Shown piece after piece: positions 18,512 through 26,909 of a stretch of 64,000 nucleotides of DNA; position 1 is the stretch's first letter, and each line of letters begins with the position of its first letter. The stretch is taken from assembly GCA_902520885.1 (NCBI GenBank), contig CABYPW010000001.1:149498-213497 (forward strand), in the 5' to 3' direction. The notes below the pieces were generated by a model. That model was not told where the DNA came from, made no database searches, and saw nothing but the letters and a program-made list of their open reading frames with translations. This DNA is from an uncultured SAR116 cluster alpha proteobacterium. Its GTDB lineage: Bacteria; Pseudomonadota; Alphaproteobacteria; Puniceispirillales; Puniceispirillaceae. Made by a program: the position numbers and the translations under genes.

Positions 18512-19276
18512 TTATGAACTTAAAATTAATGCAATGCCAAGACAAAATAGTACCGCATAGGTAATATACCTGAAATAATTTTCAGACACGATGTCAAAGA
18601 GAAATATCCCAGTTTTTAAACCGATTGAAAGAGGAATAGACAATAGAAAACCTAAAGCAATAAACCTCGAATCAAAGCCTTCTACAAAAATAAAATAAGC
18701 AAAAAAAGATAAAATCGTAAAAATAATTACTAACTGGATATTGCTTTGAATAATATCTTTTTCAACTGGTGATGATAAAAAATAAATTCCTGTAAATGGT
18801 CCAGTAGGGACCCCAAAAAACCCTGAAAAAAGTCCCGTTACCCAACCAAACCCTAGCGAGATAAGTCTAGTTTGCGGGCCATTATATCTCCATCCTGAGA
18901 ATAAAATAAACGTGCCGACAAGAATAAAGATACCCATGTAAAAAGTGATTTCTGAAATTTCATTTTGAAAAAGAAAGTTTAGCCCAATGAATGCTCCAAC
19001 ACAGAGGCCCAGACTGTAAAAAAGAGTGATTCTTTTTTGTGAATATTTTACAGCCCTTCTTATTGTAAAGGTAACTCCGACTAAACCTGATAAGATAATA
19101 ATGTTCATTCCTGGGATAGGCCCAAGAAGAAGAGTGTAGCAAGGCAACATAAATAATGACCCTGCAAAACCGGTAAATCCACGAATAACACCTCCAAGAA
19201 AAGCTATTAAAACGCAGATCAAAAGAGTAGCTAATTCTAGCTCAAACAGTTCAAAAAATCCAATGGTCATGGTCAA
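18512..19276 (-). CDS. TauE/SafE family membrane transporter, copy 1
   Basis: A 254-residue polytopic membrane protein with about eight hydrophobic helices. It shows the family's repeated pattern of a glycine-rich turn near a proline: FLGGVIRGFTGFAG in the first half and GWVTGLFSGFFGVPTGP in the second. Members export sulfite, sulfoacetate or other small anions, but many DUF81 proteins have no known cargo. It is the first gene of the leftward acyl-CoA run, 62 bp before the epimerase start. A second TauE-like gene lies at 39590. Export of a sulfur anion is only one possibility. Confidence 0.88.
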   Translation of the reverse strand: MTMTIGFFELFELELATLLICVLIAFLGGVIRGFTGFAGSLFMLPCYTLLLGPIPGMNIIILSGLVGVTFTIRRAVKYSQKRITLFYSLGLCVGAFIGLNFLFQNEISEITFYMGIFILVGTFILFSGWRYNGPQTRLISLGFGWVTGLFSGFFGVPTGPFTGIYFLSSPVEKDIIQSNIQLVIIFTILSFFAYFIFVEGFDSRFIALGFLLSIPLSIGLKTGIFLFDIVSENYFRYITYAVLFCLGIALILSS

Positions 19277-19459
19277 AAACTAGAGGAACAGTTAAAAAAT
19301 TAGTTCGTTTTTATATCTTGTAAGTGAATTTATTAATAGTTGTTTTTTACTTTCGAAGTACATTAACATTTTATTAAATTAATTAGATAATTAATTTTGC
19401 ATTGTTAATCATTCGCTATTAGAAAAACTTGTTTTATTCTAAAATAAAGGGAGAAAGAA

Positions 19460-20431
19460 TTGACGAAAAAGAAAATTAACAGAGAGGATTTAAGTATAGC
19501 AGCTGAAAAGTATAAAAATTGGGGTAAATGGGGGCCAGACGATGAAATAGGTACCTTAAATTATACTACAGCAAATGATATTGTTGAAGCATCAAGGTTA
19601 GTTAATAAAGGCAAAGTAATCTCTCTTGCCTTAAATTTTGACTCTCGTGGTCCTCAAGGTGCTAAATCTAAATATCAATCATTAGGCAGAATAAACCCAC
19701 TTCATACAATGTTGAGAACCGGCACTGATGCTTATTCTGGTGTTCTCGACCAGCGTGGTATTCGAGCGGCAGATGATATGATTGTAATGCCACTTCAATC
19801 TGGGACCCAATGGGATGGTCTCGGGCATGTATTTTACGAAAATTTTATGTGGAATGGATATGATTGTAGAGAGGTGACTTCTTCAGGTGCTCAAAAATGT
19901 GGAATAGAAAAAACCAAAAATAAGATGGTGGGTCGAGGCGTTTTGCTTGACGTTCCAAAAGAAATGGGGATGGCACGTCTTGAGGATGGTTATGGTATCA
20001 CATGCGAAGATTTGGAAAGAACCGCTAAATCTCAGCAGGTAGAAATTAAACGTGGAGATTATGTTATTGTTCGTACTGGTCAAATGGAAGAAATGCTTAA
20101 GACCGGCAGTTGGGATGGTTACCCAGGCGGTGATGCACCAGGGTTTGCCTTTGAAACGCTGGAATGGTTGCAAGAAAAAGAAATTTCTGCAATAGCATCA
20201 GATACTTGGGGGTGTGAGGTGCGACCTAATGAATCAGAAGAAGGTATTAACCAACCATGGCACTGGATTACAATTCCTATAATGGGAATCACAATGGGTG
20301 AGATTTTTTTTCTTGGTGATTTAGCATCAGATTGTGCAAATGACGGGATTTACGAATTTATGTTTGTTGCACCTGCCTTGCCGATTACGGGTGCAGTTGG
20401 TTCACCTACTAATCCGCTTGCTATAAAGTAA
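19460..20431 (+). CDS. cyclase family protein (PF04199-type metal hydrolase)
   Basis: A 323-residue protein of the putative cyclase/kynurenine formamidase-like family. The metal motif is a variant: QSGTQWDGLGH (about 113-123) replaces the usual HxGTHxDxPxH, keeping D119 and H123 but with glutamines at the first two histidine positions. This variant suggests a subgroup distinct from formamidases. The start is TTG, supported by GGGAG six bases upstream (19449-19453). It opens a rightward four-gene operon (cyclase, ThDP enzyme, tandem OsmC, alpha/beta hydrolase) closed by a strong terminator at 24680. Likely a hydrolase of a cyclic or acyl bond; substrate unknown. Confidence 0.85.
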   Translation: MTKKKINREDLSIAAEKYKNWGKWGPDDEIGTLNYTTANDIVEASRLVNKGKVISLALNFDSRGPQGAKSKYQSLGRINPLHTMLRTGTDAYSGVLDQRGIRAADDMIVMPLQSGTQWDGLGHVFYENFMWNGYDCREVTSSGAQKCGIEKTKNKMVGRGVLLDVPKEMGMARLEDGYGITCEDLERTAKSQQVEIKRGDYVIVRTGQMEEMLKTGSWDGYPGGDAPGFAFETLEWLQEKEISAIASDTWGCEVRPNESEEGINQPWHWITIPIMGITMGEIFFLGDLASDCANDGIYEFMFVAPALPITGAVGSPTNPLAIK

Positions 20432-20490
20432 AGTGATGGGTGAGAATCCTACTAACTTAAATTTAGTTTAACATAATGGAATGGTAAAAA

Positions 20491-22167
20491 ATGAAAAAAC
20501 AAACAGGTGCAGTTGTACTAGCAGAATTACTGAAATCCTTGGGTGTGACTCATATTTTTATGGTTCCGGCTGTTTTAAGAAGAACTATGGTTGAGATTGA
20601 GAAAAGGACTAACATCAAAAGAATCCATGTACATTCAGAAAAATCTGCTGCTTATATGGCAGATGGGTATGCACGAGTATCCCACAAACCTGCCATTTGC
20701 ATGGCCCAAATAATTGGTGCCTTAAATATTGCAGCTGGGCTCAGAGATGCCTTCCTAGCCCATTCACCAGTAATCGCCCTGACAGGTGGACGTGAACCGA
20801 AGACAAAATTTAAAAAAGTATATCAAGAAATCGATGATATGCCTGCTTTTGAACCAGTAACAAAATTTAATGCTACGATTGATGATGTAAATCGTTTTTC
20901 AGACATGATGGAACAAGCCTTTAGAGTTGCAACTTCAGGTTCACCAGGTCCAGTTCACCTGCAGTTTAGAGGAAATGAAGCGCAAATAGACTTAGAAGAA
21001 ATAGAAGAAGAGGTTACTGTAAATGAAATTAACATCCAAATTCCTCCTCATCGGCCAATATGTGATGATAGTGTTTTAAAAAAAGCACTTGAGGCCATTC
21101 AAACAGCTTCTAAGCCTATTATTGTTGCTGGAGGAGGCGCAAGACATTCTGGGTGCTCGAAAGAATTACTAACGTTTGCAGAAAAACTTAGCATACCTAT
21201 CGCAACCTCCCTCAATGGAAAAGACTTACTCAACTCAAACCACCCCCTTTCTTGTGGAGTTGTAGGCACTTACTCCCGGGAATCAGCCAATCTATCTGTA
21301 AAAGAAGCAGACCTAGTAATCTTTATTGGCTCCGAAACAGGCTCTATGACAACCCACTTTTGGGCTGTGCCAACAACTAAAGTTAGAGTTATTCAAATTG
21401 ATATTGAACCTGAAAATCTTGGTAGAAATTATAATCTTGAAGTAGCCATTCATGGAGATGCAAAAGTTATTTTAGAAAGAATGACCACACTCGCTGATTC
21501 AAAAAATTTTCCAGAGAGAACAGAATGGCTTTCGCGAATAACAAAATTGCGCAGTGATTGGTATTATAAATATCAACCATTAATGGAGAGTGATGCTAAA
21601 CCTATTAGACCAGAAAGATTATGTCGGGAAATTAGTAATGCTGCCCCAAAAAACGCAGTATTCGTGGTAGATACGGGTCATGCAGGCATGTGGATGGGGG
21701 GTATGTTTGATTTAACTCATTCAGAACAAACCTACATAAGGAGTGCAGGCCATCTTGGGTGGGCCTTCCCTGCCTCTCTTGGTGCAAAATGTGCTTTACC
21801 TAACAAACCAGTTATTTGCTTCACTGGAGATGCTGGTTTTTGGTACCATATTGCCGAAATCGAAGTAGCCGTAAGATGGAATATAAATACAATTGTGATT
21901 GTAAATAATAATAGTGGCGGCAATCAATCAAAGAGAGGATTTGATAGAGCCTATGGCGGGGAGCAGACAGAGGAAGGACGCCAACTTTGGACATTTAACA
22001 ACATAAATTTTGCCGCCATAGCTGAAAACATTGGTGCCGTAGGTATAAGGGTGGAAAACGCGAAAGAAATTAAACCAGCCATTGAAAAAGCTATAGAGCT
22101 AAATAATCCTGTTATTATTGATGTTGTAACTGACATCAATGCATTAGCGCCATTGGCTACTGTTTGA
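20491..22167 (+). CDS. thiamine diphosphate-dependent enzyme (acetolactate synthase-like)
   Basis: A 558-residue POX/AHAS-fold enzyme. The catalytic glutamate E50 lies in HVHSEKSAAYMADGYAR, the central FAD/NADPH-like domain follows, and the ThDP-Mg site starts at GDAGFWY (about 446-452) and ends at NNN (about 472-474). Family members are carboligases, decarboxylases or C-C hydrolases such as cyclohexane-1,2-dione hydrolase and IolD. It is not an obvious biosynthetic IlvB since no IlvH follows. It is the second gene of the cyclase operon, 59 bp after the cyclase. A lyase or hydrolase acting on a 2-keto or 1,2-dione intermediate is plausible. Confidence 0.88.
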   Translation: MKKQTGAVVLAELLKSLGVTHIFMVPAVLRRTMVEIEKRTNIKRIHVHSEKSAAYMADGYARVSHKPAICMAQIIGALNIAAGLRDAFLAHSPVIALTGGREPKTKFKKVYQEIDDMPAFEPVTKFNATIDDVNRFSDMMEQAFRVATSGSPGPVHLQFRGNEAQIDLEEIEEEVTVNEINIQIPPHRPICDDSVLKKALEAIQTASKPIIVAGGGARHSGCSKELLTFAEKLSIPIATSLNGKDLLNSNHPLSCGVVGTYSRESANLSVKEADLVIFIGSETGSMTTHFWAVPTTKVRVIQIDIEPENLGRNYNLEVAIHGDAKVILERMTTLADSKNFPERTEWLSRITKLRSDWYYKYQPLMESDAKPIRPERLCREISNAAPKNAVFVVDTGHAGMWMGGMFDLTHSEQTYIRSAGHLGWAFPASLGAKCALPNKPVICFTGDAGFWYHIAEIEVAVRWNINTIVIVNNNSGGNQSKRGFDRAYGGEQTEEGRQLWTFNNINFAAIAENIGAVGIRVENAKEIKPAIEKAIELNNPVIIDVVTDINALAPLATV

Positions 22168-22221
22168 TTTTATATGATCCATGAAATTATGCTACATATT
22201 TAAAAGCTACAGGAGAATTTT

Positions 22222-23403
22222 TTGAGATATCCCAGTATAGACAAAGATAACTACCCACTTGGTTTTCTGTTTATCAATGGAAGCGAACAACCGAGTATTG
22301 TAAAGGGTGGAAGCGGTAAAACAACCTATAAGACCCATGCCAGACAAATGGCATTATTCCAGAAAGAGGCGCTTGTTCAAGAAGGCGAGAGAGGAAGTAG
22401 ATGGAGGCTTTCATCAGATGAAGGAAAACATCTTTCTGGGACTGACCTCGCTCCATTTCCTCTTGGTTTTTTTAATGCTGCTCTTCATGGTGATTTGACA
22501 GGACGAATTCGTCATTTTGCTAATGTTGATAATCTAGATATCAAACAAATAGATATGGAAGTGTCTAATTTTTACTACATGACTGGCTCTTTTGTAAAAG
22601 GAGATGCAGCAGGACATGCAGAGCCTCCTTTAATTGAAATGTCTTTCAGTGCAAAAGCAAATCCAGAAGAAATAAACAAAATAGTTGCAAAAGCTTTATT
22701 AGCCTCCCCATTTATCTATGGCTATAAAAATGCACTCCATAGTCGTTTTTCTTTGTTCATAAACGGGACTCAAAAAAAACTCTCAAATTTGCCGAATTGT
22801 CCCGTGGACGCAGCTGAAGATCCATTTATGATTTACAAGACATCTCCTGCGCCCAAAGAAGGGTTTAAATGTATGGAGAACATAATAAGAAAGTCTGGAA
22901 CTGAATTAGAAGGTGAAATAACAAAAGCCCCAACTGGTACAACAACAAAAATTATTCGTAATATCTATGGAGAAAGCCACAGTGATTTAAAATCAAGCAC
23001 TGTGATTGCAGATACGGTACTTGGTCTTCCTGGGATGACACGCTTTGAGATTGGAAGTGACGAAGGCGGAAATACTGGCCCTTCTGGCTTAAGCCATCTA
23101 TGTGCAGGCATATCTTTTTGCTTTTTAACACAGTTGCACAGATACATCGAACATCAAAAATTCTCTATAAATAATATGCGTCTTTCTCAGACAATTGATT
23201 TTGAAGTAAGTGAAAAAGAAAATGTAAAAATAGGAAAGATGGCTGCCGTCGATACGCATCTTTTTATGAATGGTGAAGCCTCTGAAAAAGAATATGAAAG
23301 GCTTTTGGAATTATCTGCAAGGTCCTGTTATCTTCATGCGACTCTTGCAACACCATTAGAACCAAAAGTAGAAATTTGCTTAAATGGAAATTTTATTTCC
23401 TAA
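22222..23403 (+). CDS. tandem OsmC-fold protein with degenerate N-terminal copy
   Basis: A 393-residue protein built of two OsmC-like domains. The C-terminal copy (about 265-390) has GPSGLSHLCAGISFCF, in which C300 aligns with the peroxidatic cysteine, and C369 in SARSCYLHATL aligns with the resolving cysteine. The N-terminal copy (about 35-185) aligns at APFPLGFFNAALHGD, with D91 in the peroxidatic position and proline near 163 in the other, so it has lost both. The start is TTG with AGGAGA five bases upstream (22211-22216). OsmC/Ohr proteins reduce organic hydroperoxides, but this fusion may instead be an operon-specific enzyme. The domain call rests on motif alignment by eye. Confidence 0.75.
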   Translation: MRYPSIDKDNYPLGFLFINGSEQPSIVKGGSGKTTYKTHARQMALFQKEALVQEGERGSRWRLSSDEGKHLSGTDLAPFPLGFFNAALHGDLTGRIRHFANVDNLDIKQIDMEVSNFYYMTGSFVKGDAAGHAEPPLIEMSFSAKANPEEINKIVAKALLASPFIYGYKNALHSRFSLFINGTQKKLSNLPNCPVDAAEDPFMIYKTSPAPKEGFKCMENIIRKSGTELEGEITKAPTGTTTKIIRNIYGESHSDLKSSTVIADTVLGLPGMTRFEIGSDEGGNTGPSGLSHLCAGISFCFLTQLHRYIEHQKFSINNMRLSQTIDFEVSEKENVKIGKMAAVDTHLFMNGEASEKEYERLLELSARSCYLHATLATPLEPKVEICLNGNFIS

Positions 23404-23432
23404 CAAAAATCTAAAAGGCCAGGAAAATAAAA

Positions 23433-24656
23433 ATGAAATCACTTAGAACAAAACGAGATGAACAACAATGGATGCTTGATCTTGCACTCAATATGCGAGG
23501 GAGAGTCCAAAATTTTGAACGAGATGATTGGGAAACACCAAAGCGTGCCCATAATTATCGGATGCTTCCAAAAATGTGGAAACAAAAAGCAGAACATGAT
23601 GAAGCTTTAGCAAAGCAGGCTGAAAAACAAGGATTCCTAATGACCGCGTTAGAGCATTATGAACATGCAGTTGAAGCCTATAGAATGGCACAGCACCCTA
23701 TTTATTTTGACGACAATCCTGTAAAAATATATTTGACTAAAAAACTTGCTGAGATGGTGGATAGAAGAAGCGCCATTTCTCCTTACCCAATAGAACGCAT
23801 AGAAGTACCTTTTGATGATGGTAAAACAATTTCCTGTCTTTTGCACTTGCTTCCGGACAGACGTAAAGCTCCTTGTATAATCTACGTGCCGGGAATGGAC
23901 CAAACAAAAGAATATTTTCCAAAGGTAATGAATAATCTAGCTATAAACAGAAGAATGCATGTCATTTCTATGGATGGGCCGGGGCAAGGCAACTCAAATA
24001 TGCAGAAAATCCGTGCTGTTGGAAATAATTATGAGCGTGCTGGTGCTGCTGTTATCTCATACCTTCAAACAAGAGAAGAAATAGATAGCGAACGCATTGG
24101 TATTTATGGAGTAAGTATGGGGAGCTATTGGTCGCTTCGTTTAGCAAGTTATGACCATCGAGCAGCTGCCATAGCGAGTGGTGTTGCGTGTTTTAATCCT
24201 AATAATACTATTTTTTCTGTCTCTTCACCACGTTTCAAACAAATGTTTATGTATATGGCAGGAATGGAGGATGAAAATGAATTTGACAAAATGTCGTCTG
24301 AAATGACTGTAAAAGGATATTCGGATAAAATTACTTGTCCAACATTGCTAGCCACAGGTGAGTTTGATCCATTATGCCCGTTAGAAGATGCTATTGAAGT
24401 TTTCGAGGACCTCAGATGTAGAAAAGAAATGTGGGTAATTGAAGACCAATTTCATCCATTATGGGGAATCCCCAATTTAGGTAAACTAGACTGCCATCAT
24501 TACATTATGGACTGGCTACAACGCGTGCTTTTTTCCAAAAATCCTCAAGAAGGACTAGCAAACGGACGCATTGCCTACGTCGCAAATAATGGTGATGGGC
24601 CATGGGGTGACTGCCAATGGGAGCCTCCAATTAGTAGTAATGATTCCTATTTTTAA
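23433..24656 (+). CDS. alpha/beta hydrolase, FrsA/DHPON-hydrolase-like, copy 2
   Basis: A 407-residue protein with a helical N-terminal region (about 1-115) and an alpha/beta hydrolase core. Likely triad: S228 in GVSMGSYW, D312 in TGEFDPLCP and H341 in EDQFHPLWG; MDGPGQGN forms the expected turn before the nucleophile. It has the same architecture as the 15950-17125 product but clearly different sequence. It is the last gene of the cyclase operon, 29 bp after the tandem OsmC gene, and is followed by a rho-independent terminator. Relatives include 2,6-dihydroxypseudooxynicotine hydrolase, which cleaves a C-C bond; esterase activity is the alternative. Confidence 0.85.
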   Translation: MKSLRTKRDEQQWMLDLALNMRGRVQNFERDDWETPKRAHNYRMLPKMWKQKAEHDEALAKQAEKQGFLMTALEHYEHAVEAYRMAQHPIYFDDNPVKIYLTKKLAEMVDRRSAISPYPIERIEVPFDDGKTISCLLHLLPDRRKAPCIIYVPGMDQTKEYFPKVMNNLAINRRMHVISMDGPGQGNSNMQKIRAVGNNYERAGAAVISYLQTREEIDSERIGIYGVSMGSYWSLRLASYDHRAAAIASGVACFNPNNTIFSVSSPRFKQMFMYMAGMEDENEFDKMSSEMTVKGYSDKITCPTLLATGEFDPLCPLEDAIEVFEDLRCRKEMWVIEDQFHPLWGIPNLGKLDCHHYIMDWLQRVLFSKNPQEGLANGRIAYVANNGDGPWGDCQWEPPISSNDSYF

Positions 24657-24679
24657 AATAGGAAAGAAATAAATAAAGT

Positions 24680-24710
24680 CGGCTTGAATTAACAAGCCGC
24701 GCTTTTTTTT
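24680..24710 (+). terminator. rho-independent terminator of the cyclase operon
   Basis: A 7-bp GC-rich stem (24680-24686 with 24693-24699), a 6-base loop, then CGC and eight T residues. It lies 24 bp after the alpha/beta hydrolase stop and 12 bp before the convergent amidohydrolase stop. Confidence 0.92.
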
Positions 24711-24721
24711 ATTTATACTAA

Positions 24722-25786
24722 TCAGAGCCCCAAAAGCTTTTCAGCATTACCTCCAACAATTTTTGCAATATCCTCTTCAGTCAAGGAGGTGGTGCCCGTA
24801 ACATGACCTATTGGGTCATCCTCTGCCATATCATACGGATAATCTGTGCCCATTACGATTTTGTCAGAACCATATATTTTGACCAGATAATCTAACTGCT
24901 CATAAGTAAATACTACTGTGTCAAAATATATTTTCTTTAAGTAGTCAGATGGCTTGTTCTTTATAATTTCACGACAATCCGGACGAGCGCCCCAGGCGTG
25001 GTCTATTCGTCCAGCGTATGCTGGGAGATATCCACCCCCGTGAACGGCAAGAATTTTCAAGCCTGGGTATCTTTCAAGAGTGCCATCAAAAATTAATTGA
25101 TGAATAGCAACCGTTGTATCTAGAGGATTTCCAATAACATTATTAAAATAGTGATTTAAGAAGCGGTCACCTTGTGGATATCCATTAGGGTGCAGAACCA
25201 TCAAAGTATCGAGTTTTTCTGCCATCTCCCACATTGGGTCTAGACTTCTATCTGATAATTCAGAACCATTTACTGAACCTAGTACCTGAAATCCTTTTAA
25301 TCCTAATTCTTTTACTCCTCGTTCCATCTCTTTAGCAGCAGCGTCTCCATCTTGTAGCGGCAAATGCCCAAGAGCAAGAAATCTATCGGGACGAGATTGA
25401 GCAATTGAGGATAATTTATTGTTAATTGTTTGTATGGCTTTATGCCCAACAGAATTTCGAACTGAATAATATGCCTGAAAGGGAACAGGAATAAGCACTT
25501 GCATATCGATACCCTGTCTATCCATATCGCGAAGACGTTGGTCTAAATCTGTTAGGTGGACGATTCTATCTTCTTGGTTTTGTTTTACATTTTGAGCGGT
25601 AGTGCGCGGATTTGAATATCTAACAGCCGGGATAGCCATCGGGTTTAAAATCCCGTCAACTAAATCATGTGCTTCCTGAACGTGTAAATGACAATGTGCA
25701 TCAATTGTAAGACGTGAAGGGCGTGTTTCAGCTCCTGACTTGCCATGTTCTCTGGCAGCGGTTGCGCCATAAGGTCTTAATTCCAT
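24722..25786 (-). CDS. amidohydrolase family protein, ACMSD-like
   Basis: A 354-residue TIM-barrel metal enzyme. The N-terminal metal pair is H31 and H33 (TIDAHCHLHV), LAVHGGGYLPAYAGRIDHAW carries further conserved residues, and GTDYPYDM holds the last metal aspartate. This pattern fits the aminocarboxymuconate-semialdehyde decarboxylase/gamma-resorcylate decarboxylase group, whose members decarboxylate aromatic or ring-cleavage acids without oxygen. GGAGGAT upstream supports the ATG at 25786. It is transcribed alone, divergent from the CoA-transferase pair, with a TATCGATA site in the shared 247-bp gap. Hydrolase rather than decarboxylase function remains possible. Confidence 0.87.
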   Translation of the reverse strand: MELRPYGATAAREHGKSGAETRPSRLTIDAHCHLHVQEAHDLVDGILNPMAIPAVRYSNPRTTAQNVKQNQEDRIVHLTDLDQRLRDMDRQGIDMQVLIPVPFQAYYSVRNSVGHKAIQTINNKLSSIAQSRPDRFLALGHLPLQDGDAAAKEMERGVKELGLKGFQVLGSVNGSELSDRSLDPMWEMAEKLDTLMVLHPNGYPQGDRFLNHYFNNVIGNPLDTTVAIHQLIFDGTLERYPGLKILAVHGGGYLPAYAGRIDHAWGARPDCREIIKNKPSDYLKKIYFDTVVFTYEQLDYLVKIYGSDKIVMGTDYPYDMAEDDPIGHVTGTTSLTEEDIAKIVGGNAEKLLGL

Positions 25787-25910
25787 TTTTATCCTCCGAA
25801 AAAACCAAAAAGTATACCATTTCTATTTTTTGCTTAAATGCCAAAAGAAATAGCCTAATAATATTTATCTGCTTCATATGTAAAGCTTCTAATATTCACA
25901 TACAGCAAAA

Positions 25911-25918
25911 TATCGATA
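25911..25918. promoter_or_regulatory. TATCGATA palindrome in a divergent promoter region
   Basis: Third of six identical sites. It lies near the middle of the gap between the ACMSD-like gene (124 bp away) and the CoA-transferase alpha gene (115 bp away), so one site could control both directions. Confidence 0.5.
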
Positions 25919-26033
25919 ATATGCTACAAACAACACATATAAAACAACAAATATTTTGCATAAAATAAATAAAAATCACATTTAATAAAAATGTGATCTT
26001 GATTTAGCAATATGTTTATGGCGTCATCTGAAA

Positions 26034-26909
26034 ATGGTAGATAAAATAATGACTGCTCAACAAGCAGTAAAAAAATACGTAAATAATTCTGATATGGTTT
26101 TTGTTGGTGGTTTTGGTCATGCAATTCCATTTTCAGTGGTACAGGAAATCGTTCGTCAAAAAAAACATGGTCTGCACTTGATAAAAACTGGTGCTGATAT
26201 TGTCTTCGATATGCTAGTTGCAGGTGGTTGTGCCCAAGGTTTAACGTGTGGTTGGTATGGCAATCCAGGCATAGGCATGAGTAATGTTATTAGAAATGCG
26301 GTTGAGTCAGGTACACTTGAATTGACCGAAAGCACAAATTTTTCAATGATGTTGCGCTTACACGCAGGAAAACTTGGAGTACCGTTTATTCCTTCTCCTA
26401 TTCTTTCCGATGGTGATCTCGCACACACAGTTTCAGAAATAAAATCTATAAAGTGCCCATTTACGGATACTGAACTCCAAGCCCATGGTTCCTTAAATCC
26501 AGATGTTGCTGTCGTTCATGCGCAACGTTCCGATATAAACGGCAACGTGCAACTATGGGGCTCTATTGGCGATACTGTAGATGGATGCGAGGCGTCAAAA
26601 AAAATTATTTGTTCCGTTGAAGAAATTTGCCGAGAAGATGAAATTTCTCTTACGCCTCATCTTACAAAATTACCAGCACACAAAGTTGTTGCCGTTATAA
26701 AGCAGCCCTTTGGGGCCTATCCTTCTTATTTACATAGTTTTTATCAAAGAGATGAAAAATATTATGCAAACCATAGCAACAATACCAAAGATGCTTTAAA
26801 AACTAAGGAATGGCTTCAATCAACTATTTACAATCATAATGATTTTAATAGCTATCTTCACAGCCTGCCAGATGATTTATTGAAAAAGCTAGAATGGGAC
26901 AATTCATGA
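26034..26909 (+). CDS. CoA-transferase alpha subunit, GctA/IpdA-like
   Basis: A 291-residue class I CoA-transferase-fold subunit. Seen: the N-terminal VFVGGFGHAIPFSVVQEIVRQ glycine-rich start, TGADIVFDMLVAGGC, GWYGNPGIGMS and the PDVAVVHAQRSDINGNVQ segment shared by GctA and IpdA. It forms a heteromer with the following gene. GctAB transfers CoA to dicarboxylic acids, while the related IpdAB of steroid catabolism hydrolyses a ring C-C bond of a CoA thioester. Both are compatible with this context. An ATG at 26049 is an alternative start. The stop overlaps the beta-subunit start as ATGA. Confidence 0.85.
   Translation: MVDKIMTAQQAVKKYVNNSDMVFVGGFGHAIPFSVVQEIVRQKKHGLHLIKTGADIVFDMLVAGGCAQGLTCGWYGNPGIGMSNVIRNAVESGTLELTESTNFSMMLRLHAGKLGVPFIPSPILSDGDLAHTVSEIKSIKCPFTDTELQAHGSLNPDVAVVHAQRSDINGNVQLWGSIGDTVDGCEASKKIICSVEEICREDEISLTPHLTKLPAHKVVAVIKQPFGAYPSYLHSFYQRDEKYYANHSNNTKDALKTKEWLQSTIYNHNDFNSYLHSLPDDLLKKLEWDNS

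Noticed and set aside
20491..22167. biosynthetic acetolactate synthase (ilvB)
   Set aside because: No small subunit gene follows and the operon partners are catabolic; the family call is kept general.
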